Assembly: GCA_002409525.1 (NCBI GenBank)
Contig: DHNM01000036.1
Coordinates: forward strand, 1-61,788
From: Eubacterium sp. UBA5416
Lineage (GTDB): Bacteria > Bacillota > Clostridia > Lachnospirales > Lachnospiraceae
Length of the DNA stretch: 61,788 bases
Direction of reading: 5' to 3'
Positions 1-8,795 of this stretch are shown in pieces; the first letter of the stretch is position 1, and the number at the start of each line of letters is the position of its first letter. The notes beneath the pieces are model-generated. The model was not told the DNA's origin. It saw only the letters and a list, made by a program, of their open reading frames with translations, and did no database searches. Both the position numbers and the translations under genes were made by a program.

Positions 1-345
1 GCAGGAGAAACAAAATGGAATTTCTGGAAACTTTTCAAGTATAGTATCGATGGAATTGTAAATTTCTCCCAGATTCCCCTTTCTTTAGCATCCTGGAGCG
101 GAGTCTTCTTTACACTAATTGCATTTATTATGATCTTTGTTATCTGTATAAAGAAACTGGCATTTGGTGATCCTGTGGCCGGCTGGCCGTCTATGGTATG
201 TATTATTATGTTTATTGGCGGAATTCAGCTGTTTTGCATTGGGATCATGGGACAATATCTTTCTAAGATGTATTTGGAAATAAAAAAGCGGCCCCACTAT
301 ATTGTAGGAGAAACAAATAATGATGAGGTCAAGAAGATACAATAA
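1..345 (+). CDS. GtrB/DPM-type family 2 glycosyltransferase, C-terminal part (5' truncated by window edge)
   Basis: The reading frame is open from base 1 and ends at 345, so only the last 114 residues are present. They show the typical tail of polyprenyl-phosphate sugar transferases: a short amphipathic segment, then two membrane helices (about residues 31-53 and 61-84) followed by GQYLSKMYLEIKKRPHYIV, which matches the GEYvGKIyxExKxRPxYiV ending of the GtrB/ArnC family. The protein would load a sugar on undecaprenyl phosphate at the inner membrane face. The sugar cannot be told because the catalytic domain lies outside the window. It resembles the complete protein at 27305-28249. A lipoprotein gene follows after 26 bases. 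Confidence 0.8.
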   Translation, partial: AGETKWNFWKLFKYSIDGIVNFSQIPLSLASWSGVFFTLIAFIMIFVICIKKLAFGDPVAGWPSMVCIIMFIGGIQLFCIGIMGQYLSKMYLEIKKRPHYIVGETNNDEVKKIQ

Positions 346-371
346 TATATTGAAAGGCTTGGCTTTAATTT

Positions 372-1466
372 ATGAAAAGGAAAACATTTTTAATTGCAAC
401 TGGCCTGTGCGCGATTTTTGTATTGTTTTCGGGATGTGGCAGGAACAAAGAAAAATCTACAGAAATCAATAACAATAAGAAAGAATTTGGTATGCAGATT
501 GTAGATGATACGAAAAAAAATATTAACATTTTAGATATTGTAGATGTGGGAGATTATAAAAGCATCAAATTAGATCAGAAAGAGGAAAAAGTGACCGACG
601 CTGATGTGGATCAGGCGGTTACGGATGCCCTGGAAAATACACAAGTTGTTGATGAAGGTGCCAGAAAAGGCGATCAGGTTTTTGTGGGTGTTACTGGCAT
701 AATTGACAATTCAAAAGTATCAGAGGAGTCGAATGATGGAGTACAGCTTGAAATCGGAAAAAGTGATATGCCATCTGGATTTGATGAGGGTATTGTTGGA
801 ATGAAGCCTGGTGATACAAAAGATATTCAGTTGACACTACCTAAAGAGTATGAGAAGAATACAAAATTATCTGGCAAAAATATAATATATAGGGTTGTGA
901 TGAATTCTATTACAAGGTCTTACTCTGAACTTACAGAGGACTGGCTTCACAAATACACAGAATATAAAACAATTGATGATTATAAGAACGCCGTCAAAAA
1001 AAATCTGGAACAGGAAAAAGTGATAAAAAAGGGGATCGGAAATGAAGATGAAATATGGAATCGACTTGAAAAAATATGTACGGTCAATAAATATTTAAAA
1101 TCAGAGGTTGATTTGGCAAAGAAACAATATGAGTTGAATATGGATAATAATTTAAATCTCTCTGAAATTGATCTTGATACATATAAAAAACAGATGAATT
1201 TAAGCGATAAGGATTATGAAAAGCAGAAGGGGAAGGACATAAAAAAGTCAGTAGAACGAAATATGATAGTTTCTGCCATAGCAAAAAAGGAAGGATATAG
1301 CATAGATGATGAGGAATCAGGGACAGTGATTTCCGACATGGCAGAAGACTATCAGATGTCTGAGGAGAGCTTTCGGGCATTGTTTGAAAAGAAAGATCTT
1401 GAAAAACAGGTTATGAGCAGACGAGTTATAAATCTGATTACGGAAAATCAAAGTAACTTGCACTGA
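372..1466 (+). CDS. Trigger-factor-like peptidyl-prolyl isomerase lipoprotein
   Basis: The 364-residue protein begins with a charged, hydrophobic signal peptide and a lipobox (FSGC, lipid-modified Cys22), so it should be anchored outside the membrane. Residues about 90-175 resemble the FKBP-type isomerase domain of trigger factor: GARKGDQVFVGVTG, then an LEIGKSDMPSGFDEGIVGMKPGD stretch that fits the family pattern. The remainder is helical and lysine-rich like the trigger factor C-terminal arms. The ribosome-binding N-terminal domain is absent. It may help fold exported wall proteins or polysaccharide enzymes. The ribosome binding site is weak (AAAGG, about 14 bases before ATG). Such proteins are annotated as trigger factor-related chaperones; the role here is inferred. 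Confidence 0.75.
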   Translation: MKRKTFLIATGLCAIFVLFSGCGRNKEKSTEINNNKKEFGMQIVDDTKKNINILDIVDVGDYKSIKLDQKEEKVTDADVDQAVTDALENTQVVDEGARKGDQVFVGVTGIIDNSKVSEESNDGVQLEIGKSDMPSGFDEGIVGMKPGDTKDIQLTLPKEYEKNTKLSGKNIIYRVVMNSITRSYSELTEDWLHKYTEYKTIDDYKNAVKKNLEQEKVIKKGIGNEDEIWNRLEKICTVNKYLKSEVDLAKKQYELNMDNNLNLSEIDLDTYKKQMNLSDKDYEKQKGKDIKKSVERNMIVSAIAKKEGYSIDDEESGTVISDMAEDYQMSEESFRALFEKKDLEKQVMSRRVINLITENQSNLH

Positions 1467-1486
1467 CCTAATTTTGATGATATAAT
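1458..1486 (+). promoter_or_regulatory. SigA-type promoter upstream of rfbB
   Basis: TTGCAC (1458-1463) and TATAAT (1481-1486) are separated by 17 bases. The -35 box overlaps the end of the lipoprotein gene, and rfbB starts 48 bases after the -10 box. The rhamnose genes can therefore be transcribed independently of the genes to the left. Confidence 0.7.
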
Positions 1487-1533
1487 TACCGAAGTCAAAA
1501 GTCATTCTTGAATGAAAATTGGAGGATAAAAAA

Positions 1534-2616
1534 ATGCGTACCTACTTGGTGACAGGTGGAGCCGGATTTATCGGTTCAAACTATATACATTATATGTTTA
1601 ATAAATATAATAATGAAATTAGAATAATTAATGTAGACAAGCTAACCTATGCTGGTAATCTAGAGAATCTGAAAGATATCGAGAGCAGAGATAACTATAC
1701 ATTTATCAAGGCTGATATTTGCGACAGAGATGCGATTAACAAGATTTTTGAGCAAAATGATATTCAAAGAGTTGTTCATTTTGCAGCAGAGAGCCATGTT
1801 GACAGAAGCATCAAAGATCCAGAGGTATTTGTGAGAACGAATGTATTAGGAACTCTGGTTATGTTAAATGCAGCAAAAAATTCGTGGGAACTTTCAGATG
1901 AAACTTTTAAACCGGATCACAAGTTTTTACATGTCTCAACAGACGAAGTATATGGATCTCTGGATAATGATGAAGATTACTTTTATGAGACAACCCCATA
2001 TGCGCCCCACAGTCCATATTCCGCCAGCAAAGCATCGTCAGATATGCTTGTAAGAGCATATATGGATACGTATCAGTTTCCGGCTAATATCACAAATTGC
2101 AGTAATAATTACGGCCCCTATCAGTTCCCGGAAAAACTGATCCCACTGATTATCAATAATGCTTTACAAGGGAAGAAACTACCTGTCTATGGTGACGGGA
2201 AAAATGTCCGGGACTGGCTGTACGTTGAAGATCACTGTAAAGGCATTGATATGGTCCAGGAAGAAGGCAGACTGTTTGAAACCTATAATATAGGCGGACA
2301 TAATGAGAAACAGAACATTCAGATTATCCATATAATTATTAAATGTCTGCAGGAAATGCTGGATGAGGATGATCCAAGAAGAGATCTTGTTAGTGATAAT
2401 TTAATTACTTATGTAGAGGATCGAAAAGGGCATGACCGTCGCTATGCGATTGCACCAGATAAAATAAAAAAAGAAATAGGCTGGTATCCTGAGACAAAAT
2501 TTGAAGATGGAATTCGTAAAACAATTGCATGGTTTTTTGATCATGAAGACTGGATGAATAATGTTACAAGTGGTGATTATCAGAAATACTATGAAGATAT
2601 GTACAGCAACAGATAA
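1534..2616 (+). CDS. rfbB: dTDP-glucose 4,6-dehydratase
   Basis: This 360-residue enzyme converts dTDP-glucose to dTDP-4-keto-6-deoxyglucose, the branch point for dTDP-rhamnose and for 4-amino-6-deoxy sugars. The N-terminus carries the Rossmann motif GGAGFIGSNY; the catalytic Tyr-Lys pair is in SPYSASKASS, with STDEVYG just before and RDWLYVEDH in the substrate region. Length is normal for RmlB. A TTG in frame at 1519 is less likely than ATG at 1534, which has GGAGG eight bases upstream. Its product should feed both rfbC/rfbD and the WecE-type aminotransferase at 28.2 kb. Confidence 0.96.
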   Translation: MRTYLVTGGAGFIGSNYIHYMFNKYNNEIRIINVDKLTYAGNLENLKDIESRDNYTFIKADICDRDAINKIFEQNDIQRVVHFAAESHVDRSIKDPEVFVRTNVLGTLVMLNAAKNSWELSDETFKPDHKFLHVSTDEVYGSLDNDEDYFYETTPYAPHSPYSASKASSDMLVRAYMDTYQFPANITNCSNNYGPYQFPEKLIPLIINNALQGKKLPVYGDGKNVRDWLYVEDHCKGIDMVQEEGRLFETYNIGGHNEKQNIQIIHIIIKCLQEMLDEDDPRRDLVSDNLITYVEDRKGHDRRYAIAPDKIKKEIGWYPETKFEDGIRKTIAWFFDHEDWMNNVTSGDYQKYYEDMYSNR

Positions 2617-2630
2617 TTTGTACATGTATT

Positions 2631-2671
2631 TGCCAAAATGCAGTGGGAGAAGTCCACACTGCTTTTTGGCA
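2631..2671 (+). other. Intergenic hairpin between rfbB and rfbA
   Basis: TGCCAAAATGCAGTG (2631-2645) pairs with CACTGCTTTTTGGCA (2657-2671) over 15 positions with a single mismatch and an 11-base loop. There is no clean T-run directly after the stem, so it is a weak terminator at best. It may be an RNA processing or attenuation element inside the rhamnose operon. Confidence 0.6.
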
Positions 2672-2689
2672 TCTTTTTGATAAAAAGAT
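2671..2689 (+). other. Small perfect hairpin just before the rfbA ribosome binding site
   Basis: ATCTTTTT (2671-2678), GAT loop, AAAAAGAT (2682-2689): a perfect 8-base-pair stem that ends one base before GGAGG (2690-2694) of rfbA. It shares base 2671 with the larger upstream hairpin, so the two can stack or compete. An effect on rfbA translation is inferred. Confidence 0.5.
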
Positions 2690-2702
2690 GGAGGAATATA
2701 AG

Positions 2703-3572
2703 ATGAAAGGTATTATATTAGCAGGAGGGTCAGGCACACGACTTTATCCGCTGACGAAAGCAATATCGAAACAGATTATGCCCGTTTATGACAAACCTAT
2801 GATTTACTACCCACTGTCAACACTGATGCTTGCAGGTATCAGAGAAATTTTGATTATTTCAACACCGAGGGATTTGCCTGTTTTTAAGGAACTTTTTGGT
2901 ACTGGTGAACAGTTGGGGCTTTCTTTTGAATATGCAGTTCAGGAAGAACCAAGAGGGCTCGCTGATGCTTTTATAGTGGGGGAAAAGTTTATCGGGAATG
3001 ATAATGTTGCATTGGTTTTAGGAGATAATATTTTCTATGGCCAGAGTTTTTCCAGAGTTTTGGAATCAGCATCGAAAAGGGAAAATGGTGCCACTATTTT
3101 TGGCTACTATGTTAGAGATCCTAGAGACTATGGGGTTGTAGAATTTGATAAGAGTGGAAAGGCTTTATCCATAGAAGAAAAGCCTGAGAATCCAAAATCA
3201 AATTATGCTGTTCCAGGATTATATTTTTATGACAATGATGTTGTAGACATTGCCAAAAATGTACAGCCGTCAGCTCGTGGAGAAATTGAAATTACAAGTG
3301 TGAATAATGAATATCTTAGACAAGGTACCCTGCAGGTAGAGACATTAGGCCGTGGATTTGCCTGGTTAGATACGGGAAATCATGATTCACTATTAGAGGC
3401 AGCTGATTTTGTTTCAGCTTTTCAGAATCGTCAGGGCCTTTATATTTCATGCATAGAGGAGATATCCTATAAGAAAGGATATATTTCAAAAGAACAATTA
3501 ATAAAACTTGCTCAGCCACTTCTAAAGACAGAATACGGAAAGTATTTGATGGAAATTGCTGAGGGGTTATAG
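2703..3572 (+). CDS. rfbA: Glucose-1-phosphate thymidylyltransferase
   Basis: This enzyme makes dTDP-glucose from dTTP and glucose 1-phosphate, the first step of dTDP-sugar synthesis. The 289-residue protein starts MKGIILAGGSGTRLYPLT, the nucleotidyltransferase signature, followed by SKQIMPVYDKPMIYYPLS and, near residue 220, RGFAWLDTGNHDSLLEA, all typical of short RmlA enzymes. A GTG at 2643 would add 20 residues but lies inside the intergenic hairpin; ATG at 2703 has GGAGG eight bases upstream. It sits between rfbB and rfbC in the same operon. Confidence 0.97.
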   Translation: MKGIILAGGSGTRLYPLTKAISKQIMPVYDKPMIYYPLSTLMLAGIREILIISTPRDLPVFKELFGTGEQLGLSFEYAVQEEPRGLADAFIVGEKFIGNDNVALVLGDNIFYGQSFSRVLESASKRENGATIFGYYVRDPRDYGVVEFDKSGKALSIEEKPENPKSNYAVPGLYFYDNDVVDIAKNVQPSARGEIEITSVNNEYLRQGTLQVETLGRGFAWLDTGNHDSLLEAADFVSAFQNRQGLYISCIEEISYKKGYISKEQLIKLAQPLLKTEYGKYLMEIAEGL

Positions 3573-3591
3573 GTGAAAAGAGGAACCAATT

Positions 3592-4152
3592 ATGGGAAAA
3601 ATTAATGTTGAAACATGCAATATTGAAGGATTAAAGGTTATATCACCTACAGTATTTGGTGATAAACGTGGATATTTTATGGAGACATATAATCGTAAAG
3701 ATTTTGAAGCGGTTGGAATAGATATGGAGTTTGTACAGGATAATCAGTCAGCTTCGAAAAAGGGAGTTCTGAGAGGTCTGCATTTTCAGCTTAATTATCC
3801 GCAGGATAAACTTGTCCGTGCTGTCAGTGGAGAGGTTTATGATGTGGCAGTGGATTTAAGACCCGGATCTAAAACATATGGAAAGTGGTATGGAGTACTT
3901 CTGTCGGCAGAGAATAAAAAACAATTTTTTATCCCAAAGAACTTTGCACATGGCTTTATAGTACTTTCAGAAAATGCCGAGTTCGCTTATAAATGTACAG
4001 ATTTTTATCATCCCAATGATGAAGGTGGAATACTTTGGTCGGATCCTGATATAGGTGTTGAATGGCCGTTGCCTGAAGGAATGACAAAGGACAATCTGAT
4101 TATATCAGAAAAAGACACAAAATGGCTGGGAATAAAAAATCTGAAAAGATAA
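3592..4152 (+). CDS. rfbC: dTDP-4-dehydrorhamnose 3,5-epimerase
   Basis: The 186-residue protein has normal RmlC length and the family cupin motifs: GYFMETYNRKDF near residue 22, KGVLRGLHFQ with the catalytic histidine near residue 63, and FIPKNFAHGFIVLS near residue 113. It epimerises dTDP-4-keto-6-deoxyglucose at C3 and C5 to give the L-rhamno form used by RfbD. It lies 19 bases after rfbA, and the export permease gene starts 15 bases downstream. RfbD is not adjacent but encoded 18 kb away at 22292. Confidence 0.97.
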   Translation: MGKINVETCNIEGLKVISPTVFGDKRGYFMETYNRKDFEAVGIDMEFVQDNQSASKKGVLRGLHFQLNYPQDKLVRAVSGEVYDVAVDLRPGSKTYGKWYGVLLSAENKKQFFIPKNFAHGFIVLSENAEFAYKCTDFYHPNDEGGILWSDPDIGVEWPLPEGMTKDNLIISEKDTKWLGIKNLKR

Positions 4153-4167
4153 CTGGAGGTTTAGATT

Positions 4168-4944
4168 TTGTCAACTTATCTTAACAATTTTATAAAGTAT
4201 AAACCTCTGCTGAGTGAGCTTACGATGAGAGATATTAAGACCAGATATAGGCGCTCTATGTTAGGAGTACTTTGGTCTTTACTCAACCCACTTTGCCAGA
4301 TGATTGTATTAAGCGTTGTCTTTTCAACGTTGTTTAGAAATGACATTGAAAATTTCCCACTTTATATCCTAAGTGGACAGGTAATCTTTAATTTCTTTAC
4401 AGAATCGACCAGTAGTGCGATGAATTCTATTATTGGAAGCGCTTCTCTGATCAAAAAGGCATATATTCCTAAGTATCTATTTGTGCTTTCACGTATTTTG
4501 TCAAGTGGAGTCAATGTTATGGCTTCGTTTGCCGCACTCATAGTGGTGATGCTTGCAACACGGCAGGAATTTCATATCACAATTATTCTTGCAATCGTTC
4601 CTATATTTTTAGTGGTGATATTTGCAAGTGGGATCGGTTTAATATTAGCTTCGTATGCAGTCAAATTCAGAGATATTATTCATTTGTACGGAGTTTTTAT
4701 CACTGCTTTGATGTATATGACACCAATTATATATCCAATGTCTATGCTTCCGGGAACTGTGAGAAAATTTGTCTTGCTTAATCCTCTGACAAATATGGTT
4801 ATTATGTTTAGAAACCTTGCATTGGATGGAATATTACCGAGTATGGCTTCTATTTTACTAGCTCTTGTAGAGTGTATCGTGGTTGTTGCCTTGGGTTTGT
4901 ATGTGTTCTATAAAAAACAGGATTCTTTTATCCTGAACTTGTAA
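4168..4944 (+). CDS. Polysaccharide ABC transporter permease (Wzm/TagG/RgpC type)
   Basis: This 258-residue ABC-2 membrane protein has about six hydrophobic helices. The N-terminal RDIKTRYRRSMLGVLWSLLNPL is the hallmark of Wzm/TagG permeases, and YMTPIIYPMSMLP with LNPLTNMV near residues 190-215 is also conserved. It should export an undecaprenyl-diphosphate-linked polymer together with the ATPase encoded next. The start is TTG at 4168, supported by GGAGG at 4155-4159; there is no ATG nearby that keeps the conserved N-terminus. Its place after rfbBAC points to a rhamnose-containing polymer as cargo. Confidence 0.93.
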   Translation: MSTYLNNFIKYKPLLSELTMRDIKTRYRRSMLGVLWSLLNPLCQMIVLSVVFSTLFRNDIENFPLYILSGQVIFNFFTESTSSAMNSIIGSASLIKKAYIPKYLFVLSRILSSGVNVMASFAALIVVMLATRQEFHITIILAIVPIFLVVIFASGIGLILASYAVKFRDIIHLYGVFITALMYMTPIIYPMSMLPGTVRKFVLLNPLTNMVIMFRNLALDGILPSMASILLALVECIVVVALGLYVFYKKQDSFILNL

Positions 4945-4954
4945 GGAGATAATA

Positions 4955-5686
4955 ATGAGTAATGTAATGATAGATGTAAGTGATGTCTCCATTCAGTTTA
5001 ATTTAGAGCGTGAACGAGTTAACAGCTTGAAAGAATACCTGATCAGAACAATTAAAGGAACGATTCAGTATGACGAGTTCTGGGCTCTGAAACACATCAG
5101 TTTTCAAGTCGAAAGAGGCGGATCACTTGGACTTGTTGGTTTGAACGGCAGTGGTAAAAGTACATTGTTAAAAGTGATTGCCGGTGTACTAAAACCAACA
5201 GAGGGTTCTGTAAAGGTAAATGGTTCAATTGCTCCTCTGATAGAACTTGGAGCCGGCTTTGATTTTGATCTTACCGCACGCGAAAATGTATTTTTGAATG
5301 GTGCTATCTTAGGGTATTCAAGAAAAATGATGCTTGATTACTATGATGATATTGTTGATTTCTCTGAACTGGAGAATTTTATGGATGTTCCTGTAAAAAA
5401 CTTCTCCTCAGGAATGCTGTCAAGGCTGGCATTTGCTATCGCAACAATTGGAAAACCAGATATTTTGATTGTAGATGAAGTTTTGTCTGTAGGCGATTTT
5501 AGATTTCAGCAAAAATGTGAGACGCGGATACAGAATATGATCGGAGCTGACACAACAGTATTGTTTGTGTCACACAGTATCGAACAGGTAAAGAAAATCT
5601 GTAAAAATGCACTCTGGCTCGATCAAGGTCATATGAGGATGTATGGAACTGCAGAAGAAGTGGGAAATCAGTATGAATTTTCGTGA
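4955..5686 (+). CDS. Polysaccharide ABC transporter ATP-binding protein (Wzt/TagH/RgpD type)
   Basis: The 243-residue ATPase has Walker A GLNGSGKST (about residue 66), the signature FSSGMLSRLAFA, Walker B ILIVDEVLSVGD, and the H-loop VSHSIEQVKKIC. The N-terminal segment with EYLIRTIKG and FWALKHISF is typical of polysaccharide exporters. The protein stops right after the ATPase domain, so the C-terminal carbohydrate-binding domain that some Wzt proteins use to recognise capped chains is missing. It partners with the permease 10 bases upstream. Confidence 0.93.
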   Translation: MSNVMIDVSDVSIQFNLERERVNSLKEYLIRTIKGTIQYDEFWALKHISFQVERGGSLGLVGLNGSGKSTLLKVIAGVLKPTEGSVKVNGSIAPLIELGAGFDFDLTARENVFLNGAILGYSRKMMLDYYDDIVDFSELENFMDVPVKNFSSGMLSRLAFAIATIGKPDILIVDEVLSVGDFRFQQKCETRIQNMIGADTTVLFVSHSIEQVKKICKNALWLDQGHMRMYGTAEEVGNQYEFS

Positions 5687-5700
5687 GATTGAGGTATAAG

Positions 5701-6309
5701 ATGAAAAAAGCAATAAAATATGTCATAGTAGCGCTTGTCATCGTAGGATTTTCCTTCCTTTACGCGCATATAGATAAGGAAATTCCTGTTTATGATAAAA
5801 CTGCAGATACGTCACTGTATGGAAATATGGGAGAGCTGCATCAGGGAGTCTATATACAGCAGGAGTTTGTCGCTAAAAGATCGGTTCTGGATGGAGTCAG
5901 TATTAAATTTGGTACTTATGGTATAGATTTGACATCTACTTATGATTTCCAGATTATTGATGAAGATTCCGGTAATACAATAAGAGAAGGCGTTTTAAAG
6001 GGCGCAGATGTTGAAAATGGGAAATACCATACAATCCGGTTTGATCAAATCGAAGACTGTAAAAATCAGAGGTTCATTTTTCGCTTCGGATCTTCTAACG
6101 CTGAAGTCGGTAATGCTCTAACTGCTTTTAATGTACCGAAGGGTAAAGAAAAAGTGAAATTAACATTAAACAGTGATAATTTTGATCATAACACATTGGC
6201 AATGCGGACTGTGAGTCATCAGTTTGACGTGGAGAACTTTATCAGCGTGGTATTTGCAGTGGCCTATCTGTACGTGTTTATTATCATTTTATTTAAGTTC
6301 TTTAATTAA
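5701..6309 (+). CDS. Uncharacterised protein with two membrane segments and an extracytoplasmic beta-rich domain
   Basis: I do not recognise this 202-residue protein. It has an N-terminal membrane helix (residues 4-24), an outside segment of about 150 residues with alternating beta-like stretches, and a C-terminal helix ending in FIIILFKFFN. ATG at 5701 is preferred over an in-frame GTG at 5683 because GAGG lies just before it; the GTG overlaps the ATPase gene end. It sits between the export ATPase and a large glycosyltransferase, so a role in export or in decorating the polymer at the membrane is plausible but unproven. Confidence 0.7.
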   Translation: MKKAIKYVIVALVIVGFSFLYAHIDKEIPVYDKTADTSLYGNMGELHQGVYIQQEFVAKRSVLDGVSIKFGTYGIDLTSTYDFQIIDEDSGNTIREGVLKGADVENGKYHTIRFDQIEDCKNQRFIFRFGSSNAEVGNALTAFNVPKGKEKVKLTLNSDNFDHNTLAMRTVSHQFDVENFISVVFAVAYLYVFIIILFKFFN

Positions 6310-6320
6310 AGGAATGTATT

Positions 6321-8765
6321 ATGCAGAATGATATATATGAAGTAAAAAGGGAACGCTTTGACCTGACTGATGATAGAGTCTATATATTACAGGGAATGTT
6401 TCCGAAAAAATATGATGTCAAGGCTAAAATTGGCAGCCGAGAACTTGATTCATCAGTAGAATTGTGGGATAATACAAGTGTACTGGAAAGGTTTTCCGAT
6501 TTAGATGCAGCTGCCGGAGAAAAAGTAACTGTGCACGTAAAACTCCCGAAAAATGTACCGGCGCATGAAAAATTGAAAGTTGAAGCAGTAAAAGACAGTG
6601 ACCATATTAAATGGTTTACGATATCTACGGAAGAATTATTGAAAAAGCAAAGAAAAATTCAGTATTTTATTGAAGAGGAATATGTCGATTCTGCTGGAAA
6701 AATGTGCAAAATAAGAGGCTGGGCAGTGAGTGCCGATCCTTTAAACATATCGGTAATGGATCAAAATGAAAAAAAGGTTAACTGCCAAATTCAGAAGCTG
6801 AACAGGCCAGATGTTGCTGAATTGTATAAAGAGTGCCAAATCGAAGAAAAATGTGGTTTCTACATCGAGCTGGAGAACATCTCTGGAAAACAATATAGCC
6901 TTGTGATGAATACAGGCAGTGAAAACCTTGTTCATATAATTTCAGTGAATAAGAGTCGAATCCTTATTAAAAAAATTGTAAAATATTTGAAGAAGGGTTT
7001 TAGATATTTGAGAAACCATGGATTTAAAGCTTTTACCAATAAAGTGTTAAATAAAATTCGCCAGAAAAAACAAGGTCCTGTTGATTACCAGAAATGGCTG
7101 TCGAAGCATCTGCCTACTAAGGCAGAATTGGATAGACAAAGAAAAGAAACTTTTAAGATTCAGCCCAAATTCAGTGTAGTTGTTCCGTTGTATAAAACGC
7201 CGAAACAATATCTGGAAGCTTTAGTTAAATCTATAGAGGATCAGACCTATGCTAACTGGGAACTTTGCTTTTCCGATGGCAGTGGAACAGAATCTCCACT
7301 AAAGCAATATCTGGAGGAATTGACCAGTAAGGACTCAAGAATTAAGGTAATCCGATCTGAGCAGCAAAAGAAGATTTCGGAGAACACAAATCGAGCAATA
7401 TCAATAGCAAGCGGCGATTATATTGTTTTTGCTGATCATGACGATGTTTTGACCAAGCACGCACTATATGAATGTGCCAGGGCCTTAAATGAAAACCCTG
7501 ATGTGGATGTGATTTATTCAGATGAGGATAAGATGTCTATGGATGGAAACAAGTTCTTCCAGCCACATTTTAAGCCGGATTTTAACATAGATCTCTTGTG
7601 CTCTGTGAATTATATTTGCCATTTGCTTGTGGTAAAAAGGGACCTGCAAAAAAAGATTGGAGTGCTACGAGAAGAATTCGATGGTGCGCAGGATCATGAT
7701 TTTATTCTCCGATGCGTGGAAAGCGCTGATAAAATTTACCATATACCAAAGATATTATATCATTGGAGAAGCCATGAGAACTCTACTTCTGAGAATCCGG
7801 AAAGTAAGCTATACGCTTTTGACGCAGGAAAACGTGCGGTACAGGCGCATTATGACAGAAAGAATATACCGGCAATTGCTTCAGAAGGTGAGTATCTTGG
7901 GCTGTATCGCACGAAGTATATATTGGATGAGAAACCCATGGTTTCAATCATTATCCCGAATAAAGACCATATTGAAGACTTAAAGCGCTGTATAAATAGT
8001 ATAGAAGAAAAGTCTGAATATGGAAAATATGAATATATTATCGTTGAAAACAACAGTGATGAAGATGAAACATTTGAATACTATAAGCAGTTGGAAAAGG
8101 AGAATTCGAAAGCCAGAGTAGTTTATTATAAAGGGGATTTTAATTTCTCCGCTATTAATAATTTCGGTGCAAAGTTTGCAAAGGGGGAATACCTATGGCT
8201 GTTAAATAATGATACAGAGATTATTAATAAAGACTGCATAGAGGAGATGGTAGGATATTGTACCAGAGAGGATGTAGGTATCGTTGGCGCAAGGCTTTAT
8301 TATGAGGACGATACGATCCAGCATGCTGGAGTAGTTGTAGGATTCGGAGGAATTGCCGGACACTGTTTTGTGCAGCAACCAAGAGGCTCTACAGGTTACT
8401 TTCACAGAATTATATGTGCGCAAGATTATAGCGCGGTCACAGCCGCCTGTCTTTTGGTTAGAAAGTCAGTGTATGATGCGGTTGGAGGATTAACTGAGGA
8501 GTTGAAAGTTGCATTCAATGATATAGACTTTTGCCTGAAAGTGCGACGCCTCGGGAAATTAGTTGTCTATAATCCCTATGCAGAGTTGTATCATTATGAA
8601 TCAAAGTCCAGAGGACTAGAAGACACGCCTGAGAAAATCAAACGTTTCCAGGGCGAGATTGCCATCTTTGAAAAAAGATGGCCGGAAATATTAAGAGATG
8701 GAGACCCCTATTACAATCCGAATTTAACATTAGAAAGTCAAGATTTTTCATTAAAGCGTATTTAA
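6321..8765 (+). CDS. Large double-domain family 2 glycosyltransferase with extra N-terminal domain
   Basis: The 814-residue protein has an N-terminal region (about 1-210) of unknown fold, a basic linker (KKGFRYLRNHG), then two GT-A domains. The first (about 285-500) begins FSVVVPLYKTPKQYLEAL and has the nucleotide-sugar site FADHDDVLT. The second (about 535-790) begins VSIIIPNKDHIEDLK and has LLNNDTEII and FNDIDFCLK. Tandem GT2 proteins of this kind add sugars such as rhamnose to cell-wall polysaccharides. From the linker on it closely parallels the protein at 29395-31212, which lacks the N-terminal domain. Sugar and linkage cannot be read from sequence. Confidence 0.9.
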   Translation: MQNDIYEVKRERFDLTDDRVYILQGMFPKKYDVKAKIGSRELDSSVELWDNTSVLERFSDLDAAAGEKVTVHVKLPKNVPAHEKLKVEAVKDSDHIKWFTISTEELLKKQRKIQYFIEEEYVDSAGKMCKIRGWAVSADPLNISVMDQNEKKVNCQIQKLNRPDVAELYKECQIEEKCGFYIELENISGKQYSLVMNTGSENLVHIISVNKSRILIKKIVKYLKKGFRYLRNHGFKAFTNKVLNKIRQKKQGPVDYQKWLSKHLPTKAELDRQRKETFKIQPKFSVVVPLYKTPKQYLEALVKSIEDQTYANWELCFSDGSGTESPLKQYLEELTSKDSRIKVIRSEQQKKISENTNRAISIASGDYIVFADHDDVLTKHALYECARALNENPDVDVIYSDEDKMSMDGNKFFQPHFKPDFNIDLLCSVNYICHLLVVKRDLQKKIGVLREEFDGAQDHDFILRCVESADKIYHIPKILYHWRSHENSTSENPESKLYAFDAGKRAVQAHYDRKNIPAIASEGEYLGLYRTKYILDEKPMVSIIIPNKDHIEDLKRCINSIEEKSEYGKYEYIIVENNSDEDETFEYYKQLEKENSKARVVYYKGDFNFSAINNFGAKFAKGEYLWLLNNDTEIINKDCIEEMVGYCTREDVGIVGARLYYEDDTIQHAGVVVGFGGIAGHCFVQQPRGSTGYFHRIICAQDYSAVTAACLLVRKSVYDAVGGLTEELKVAFNDIDFCLKVRRLGKLVVYNPYAELYHYESKSRGLEDTPEKIKRFQGEIAIFEKRWPEILRDGDPYYNPNLTLESQDFSLKRI

Positions 8766-8795
8766 TATTTAATTTGCAATGAGGAGGGTATGCTA

